Origin: Sphingopyxis sp. PAMC25046
GTDB lineage: Bacteria > Pseudomonadota > Alphaproteobacteria > Sphingomonadales > Sphingomonadaceae
Direction: 5' to 3'
Length of the DNA: 64,000 bases
NCBI RefSeq assembly: GCF_004795895.1
Contig: NZ_CP039250.1
Coordinates: forward strand, 1,178,001 to 1,242,000
Of the stretch, positions 60,699 to 64,000 are shown piece after piece. The position numbers and the translations under genes are program-made. The notes under the pieces are model-generated. The model ran no database searches. It was not told the origin of the DNA and was given only the letters and a program-made list of their open reading frames with translations. The stretch's first letter is position 1. Each line of letters begins with the position of its first letter.

Positions 60699-62641
60699 CG
60701 CGCTGTCGCCGTGCAGGCGAGATCGGCGCCAGCGAGCCTGACCGTTTGCATCATGACCACCGCCTCGGGAAAGGTATCAAGGCAGCCGCAGGGCGTGACG
60801 ATGGTCTCGCCGGGACCGGCGGGACAGACATTGCCCGGTGAGCAGGCGTGATAGAAGGTGTCGAAGCCGGTCGGGCTGGTCTGCTGCGCGCCGACGACGC
60901 CCGCAGGCGCCGCGTCGGTATTGGCTTTCGCAGAGCGCGTCTTGCAGACCGCCTCGCAAGCTGGAACCGAGCCGCGATCGGGAAGCGCGAAGGCGCGCGT
61001 AGACGCGGCGCTGCCGCCGTCGGCCGTCCGAACGCGGTCGGCGAGCAGCGTCTCGGTCGAACGATCGATGATATAGGCGCCGCGCGACAGGTCGGGTTCG
61101 GGCATCGCGCCGGTGTCGATCGCGCATTTATAGGTCCGCTGGCGCAGGAAAAAGTCGCGGGTAAGGGTAGCGGTGCAACTGCCCGTGCCGAACTGGCGCG
61201 ACCGCGGGAGGGGGCGAAGGCCGGTGCCGACGCCGTTCAGAAACGTCTGGACGCCATCGACGCTCTCGCTGTCGAGGCGGCACTTTTGATTGGCGCCAAT
61301 ATCTTCGCACTGGTCGACGAGCCGGTCGCTCGGTTCGCATGCGTCCGAAACGCGAATCTCGACGTCGACCAGTCCCCATTCGGTCGTGAGAGGCGCACCG
61401 CCGCCGCCGCCGCGCACGCGTGCCGACACCGTCGTCGGCCCCGCCCGCAGGTCGGTGGTAAAATCATAGGAGGTGTAATTGCGCGCCGCGCCGCCATCGG
61501 TGCGGCAGTCGCCTGAAGGCAATCCTGTCGTCAGCCACGGACGCGGCCCCGCGGAGCCGACGACGCGGCCGTTGATGCGGCCCTGGACCCAGTCGTCGGC
61601 GCCCATCTCGACGATCCGCGCCGACAGGAGCTTCGCGGGGTCGCTGACTTCGAAGCGCGCGGTGAAGATCGGCGGCGCGCTACTGCAATTGCCATCTCCG
61701 ATGATGCGAAAGCGTCGGCAGCCTTCGCCGCAGCCCTGAACCGAATAGATGACGCCCGTCGCGGAGACGATATCCTCATACGCGAGCGGCCGCAGTGTGA
61801 CGTCGCGTTCGATCGTGCAGGCGCGGACCTGTTCGGCCTTGCCGATGCCGGCGGGCGATCCCTTGAGGCTCTGGAACAGCGAGCTTCCGGCTGCGGTCGC
61901 CGCGGCGTCGCCGAGGATCGAAGTCGGACGGCCGCGATAGGCTGTTTGCGGAAGGTCCGGCAAAGCCGTGCAGGCGGTTGATTGCGCTCCGACATACTGG
62001 ATCAGCGGGCCGTTGATGCGCGCCTCGGCCACGCCGACGCGGGGATCGTGGCTCGTGAGTGCGCCGATCGCGCCGCCGCCGAGATCCTTGAGCACCGACG
62101 GCAGATTGTCCATCACGAGATTCGCGCCGCAGCTGTTGTTGACGCAGTAACAGCCCGCGAGTTCGGCCATTTCGGCGGCGGCGAGCCCCAGGTCGCCCGA
62201 GACATCGACGTTCCAACGATGATAGTTGCACGCGTTCCAGCTTCCGGGCTGGCAAGCGATGACGCCGTTGGCGCAGATGCCCGAGACGGGCACGGGCAAG
62301 GTGGACACGCGGTCGAAGCTGCCGTCGAGATCGGTGTCGCGGGCGATGCGGACGGTGTTGATGTCGCCCGTGCCGTCAGGCTGGATCAGGATTTCGAGGA
62401 GGCTCGATGTTTTCTGGCAGGCGAGACTCGGCGTAAAGCTCTGGCTGCGATCGACCGTCGCGATCGGCTGTCCGCTGAGGCCGGGGGTGAGGTAATTCTC
62501 CTGGATCGCCTTGCTGGTCGAGGACTTCGCGCGAGAAGCTTCCGCGGCTGCGCGCGCGCGGTCCTCGACTGACTGCGCCAGTGTGCTGGCGGAAGCCATT
62601 GCCGCCATCGGCAGCAACAGGAGAGAAACCGAGCGCTTCAC
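60695..62641 (-). CDS. traN: TraN-like mating-pair stabilisation protein, N-terminal part (first of two)
   Basis: 648 residues. Signal peptide (SLLLLPMAAMASASTLAQ). The body is Cys-rich with YNACNYHRWNVDV-like and CYCVNNSCGANLVMDNLPSVLKDLGGGAIGALTSHDPRVGVAEARINGPLIQYVGAQSTAC, the pattern of TraN, which binds recipient outer-membrane proteins. Its start overlaps the small upstream frame by ATGA and its end overlaps the second traN-like gene by ATGA. Disulfide-rich proteins of this kind depend on the TrbB/TraF oxidation system nearby. Confidence 0.85.
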   Translation of the reverse strand: MKRSVSLLLLPMAAMASASTLAQSVEDRARAAAEASRAKSSTSKAIQENYLTPGLSGQPIATVDRSQSFTPSLACQKTSSLLEILIQPDGTGDINTVRIARDTDLDGSFDRVSTLPVPVSGICANGVIACQPGSWNACNYHRWNVDVSGDLGLAAAEMAELAGCYCVNNSCGANLVMDNLPSVLKDLGGGAIGALTSHDPRVGVAEARINGPLIQYVGAQSTACTALPDLPQTAYRGRPTSILGDAAATAAGSSLFQSLKGSPAGIGKAEQVRACTIERDVTLRPLAYEDIVSATGVIYSVQGCGEGCRRFRIIGDGNCSSAPPIFTARFEVSDPAKLLSARIVEMGADDWVQGRINGRVVGSAGPRPWLTTGLPSGDCRTDGGAARNYTSYDFTTDLRAGPTTVSARVRGGGGGAPLTTEWGLVDVEIRVSDACEPSDRLVDQCEDIGANQKCRLDSESVDGVQTFLNGVGTGLRPLPRSRQFGTGSCTATLTRDFFLRQRTYKCAIDTGAMPEPDLSRGAYIIDRSTETLLADRVRTADGGSAASTRAFALPDRGSVPACEAVCKTRSAKANTDAAPAGVVGAQQTSPTGFDTFYHACSPGNVCPAGPGETIVTPCGCLDTFPEAVVMMQTVRLAGADLACTATAR

Positions 62642-62991
62642 GAACGATCACCGTCCACAGTGCGCGATCCATGCGCGAGCCGAAACAGGTCTCCCGCCCG
62701 GAAGTCATCGGATCCGGGCGAGAGGTGCCGATAGACGGCCTGGCCGTCGAACACCGTGAGCACCGCTTTTACCCGAGGACACGGCGGGATCAGGGCCGGT
62801 CTCGCTTGTGGCGATGGCAATTTACCCGTATCGTCTGCAGGTGGAGCGGCGCCCGAGAGGGGGCAGGGCGCCGCTCCCGCCTCGCGCGCCTGCCGGCAGC
62901 CACCGGGGCTGTGGCGGGCAGACCGGGCCGATTCCGGGCTGCGCACGAGACGATCGGGAAGTGCCGGGTCAGGGCGTCGAAATGCCGGCAC
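62638..62991 (-). CDS. small hypothetical protein between traU and traN (start uncertain)
   Basis: Up to 117 residues. The convincing part is C-terminal: RVKAVLTVFDGQAVYRHLSPGSDDFRAGDLFRLAHGSRTV. The N-terminal third is Arg/Pro-rich, overlaps the traU 3' end and may be non-coding, with translation beginning further in. It overlaps traN by ATGA. Gap size (about 330 bp) and overlap favour a real gene; no family is recognised. Confidence 0.5.
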   Translation of the reverse strand: MPAFRRPDPALPDRLVRSPESARSARHSPGGCRQAREAGAAPCPLSGAAPPADDTGKLPSPQARPALIPPCPRVKAVLTVFDGQAVYRHLSPGSDDFRAGDLFRLAHGSRTVDGDRS

Positions 62992-64000
62992 AGCAGATCG
63001 CTTTCTCGAAGAGCATGAACTGGGCGTTGTCCTTGCCCGGCGCGTGTTTGCCGGAGGTCCAGAGCGCGCCGGGACGGCCGATGTTGACGCACTTGCCGCC
63101 CTTCACCGGCTCCATGAGCTGGAGTTTGTATCGGCTCTTGGTCCAGATCGGCTGCGGCTTGAACGAGCAGCCGTCCGCCGAATGGATGGTCAGCGCGCCG
63201 AGCCGGCCCATCATGAACGTGCCGCGCGCTGCCAGCCCCGCCCAGGCTTCGACGCGGTCGCCCATGTGAATGTCGCCGGCGACAGGATAGGTGCTTCCCC
63301 AACTGCCCATGCACCAGAAGAGCGGGTCGATGACCTTGCCCGCTGCCGCCGCGGCGCTGTCGGACATGCAGGCAAGGCCGGCCGCGGGATTGCCGAACAG
63401 GATGCCTTCGGGCTGGATGATCGCTCCCAGCGTCCCCGACTGCCAGGTCGGCATCACCTCGGTCATCAGCGCGACGTCGAAACCGTCATCCTCGAGGCAC
63501 GGAAGATCGCTGAACATGTCGAGCATCTTCCAGACCGGCGCGACATAATAGTGCATCTGCGCGAACAACTTCGTCGTGTTCGTGCCGTCCGAAATCGACG
63601 ACTGGCTGCCCTGGAGCTTGCCGCCGGTCGCCATGATGTCCGTGCCGAGCGCCATCATGCAGCCGGGTTCGGTCACCACGTCGATCATCCGGTTCGGAGT
63701 CCAGAAACTGACCTTGACACCGAACCAGAAGGTTGCACCTTTGCGGCACGCACACAGCGGTTTCGACGCCGATTGTGCGTCGAGCGCCTTGTCGAGCTTG
63801 TCGTAGCTGCCGGCGCGCACGCCGCCGATGGTGATGGGGAAGATGCAGTTCCAACGCACCTTGGTGATCGGGTTGAAGATCGTGTCGCTCGGACATTTGG
63901 ATGCTTGCGCTGGAGCGGGGATGAAAGCGAGAACTGCGCCGAGCCCGACGGGTACCGCCCAGCGAAAGGACCGGCGCGTCTTCTTCGGCTCGACTTGGCG
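62969..64000 (-). CDS. traU: TraU, F-type pilus assembly protein (5' end outside window)
   Basis: The frame is open from 62969 to the window edge, about 343 residues visible. It shows a signal-peptide-like start region (FRWAVPVGLGAVLAFIPAPAQASKCPSDTIFNPITKVRWNCIFPITIGGV) and then typical TraU blocks: PLCACRKGATFWFGVKVSFWTPNRMIDVVTEPGCMMALG, LFWCMGSWGSTYPVAGDIH and the Cys-containing end KAICCAGISTP. The GTG at 63859 is internal, not the start. TraU acts in periplasmic pilus assembly and DNA transfer. Confidence 0.95.
   Translation of the reverse strand, partial: RQVEPKKTRRSFRWAVPVGLGAVLAFIPAPAQASKCPSDTIFNPITKVRWNCIFPITIGGVRAGSYDKLDKALDAQSASKPLCACRKGATFWFGVKVSFWTPNRMIDVVTEPGCMMALGTDIMATGGKLQGSQSSISDGTNTTKLFAQMHYYVAPVWKMLDMFSDLPCLEDDGFDVALMTEVMPTWQSGTLGAIIQPEGILFGNPAAGLACMSDSAAAAAGKVIDPLFWCMGSWGSTYPVAGDIHMGDRVEAWAGLAARGTFMMGRLGALTIHSADGCSFKPQPIWTKSRYKLQLMEPVKGGKCVNIGRPGALWTSGKHAPGKDNAQFMLFEKAICCAGISTP

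Noticed and set aside
1..64000. CRISPR array or tRNA-borne att site
   Set aside because: No regularly spaced repeats and no tRNA gene or tRNA 3' fragment were seen by eye on either strand.

Overview
The window looks like an integrative/conjugative island or conjugative plasmid from a GC-rich alphaproteobacterium, most likely a sphingomonad (Sphingopyxis/Sphingobium type). The basis is the family mix: a MobF relaxase with an F-type transfer operon, DUF736/DUF2493/DUF2285/DUF6771 accessory genes, FecI-FecR-TonB surface signalling and a lasso-peptide locus with an isopeptidase. No chromosomal housekeeping gene, rRNA or tRNA was recognised.

Layout. 1-3994 (minus): a tightly coupled five-gene operon encoding a membrane protein, a GNAT, an ASCH protein, a PIN-GNAT-ASCH/EVE fusion and a P-loop protein cut by the window edge; it may be an undescribed conflict or RNA-modification system. 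4372-6979: arsenic operon arsR-arsC-acr3-arsH with two perfect operator palindromes. 7152-9110: hydrolase and divergent LysR regulator. 9171-10526: an IS110-family (IS1111-type) element. 10542-12986: secreted nuclease, SRAP abasic-site protein, a Cys-less SRAP relative and two small proteins. 14223-17698: DUF736, two DUF2493 paralogues and a small coiled-coil protein. 17899-23285: a candidate 5.4-kb unit between 28-bp direct repeats, carrying a HEPN-like gene, an orphan FecI-FecR pair and two overlapping tyrosine recombinases. 23311-24975: AbiE-like toxin-antitoxin pair whose toxin gene appears frameshifted.

25177-31062 (plus): conjugation genes for a ribbon-helix-helix accessory protein, TraD coupling protein, MobF relaxase-helicase and lytic transglycosylase, every junction overlapping by ATGA. 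31132-33890: DUF2285 protein, sigma-like regulator and an MNT-HEPN fusion.

34180-43859: a complete lasso-peptide locus. On the plus strand lie FecI sigma, FecR anti-sigma, a TonB receptor with STN domain and an S9-family lasso isopeptidase. Converging on the minus strand are a 45-residue precursor (lasA, 42981-43118), an RRE-fused leader protease (lasB), an AsnB-like lasso cyclase (lasC) and an upstream GntR regulator. The peptide would be cut after Thr-His and closed Gly1-Asp9. Receptor, sigma pair and isopeptidase suggest import, sensing and hydrolysis of the mature peptide.

44011-47746: small regulators, a PRC-barrel pseudogene and a PIN/RHH toxin-antitoxin pair. 47992-64000 (mostly minus): F-type mating-pair genes traU, two traN-like genes, trbC, S26 peptidase, traF, trbB-like, traH and traG. 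Three toxin-antitoxin modules interrupt this operon between traF and traH, and one of them sits between two copies of the trbB 3' end.
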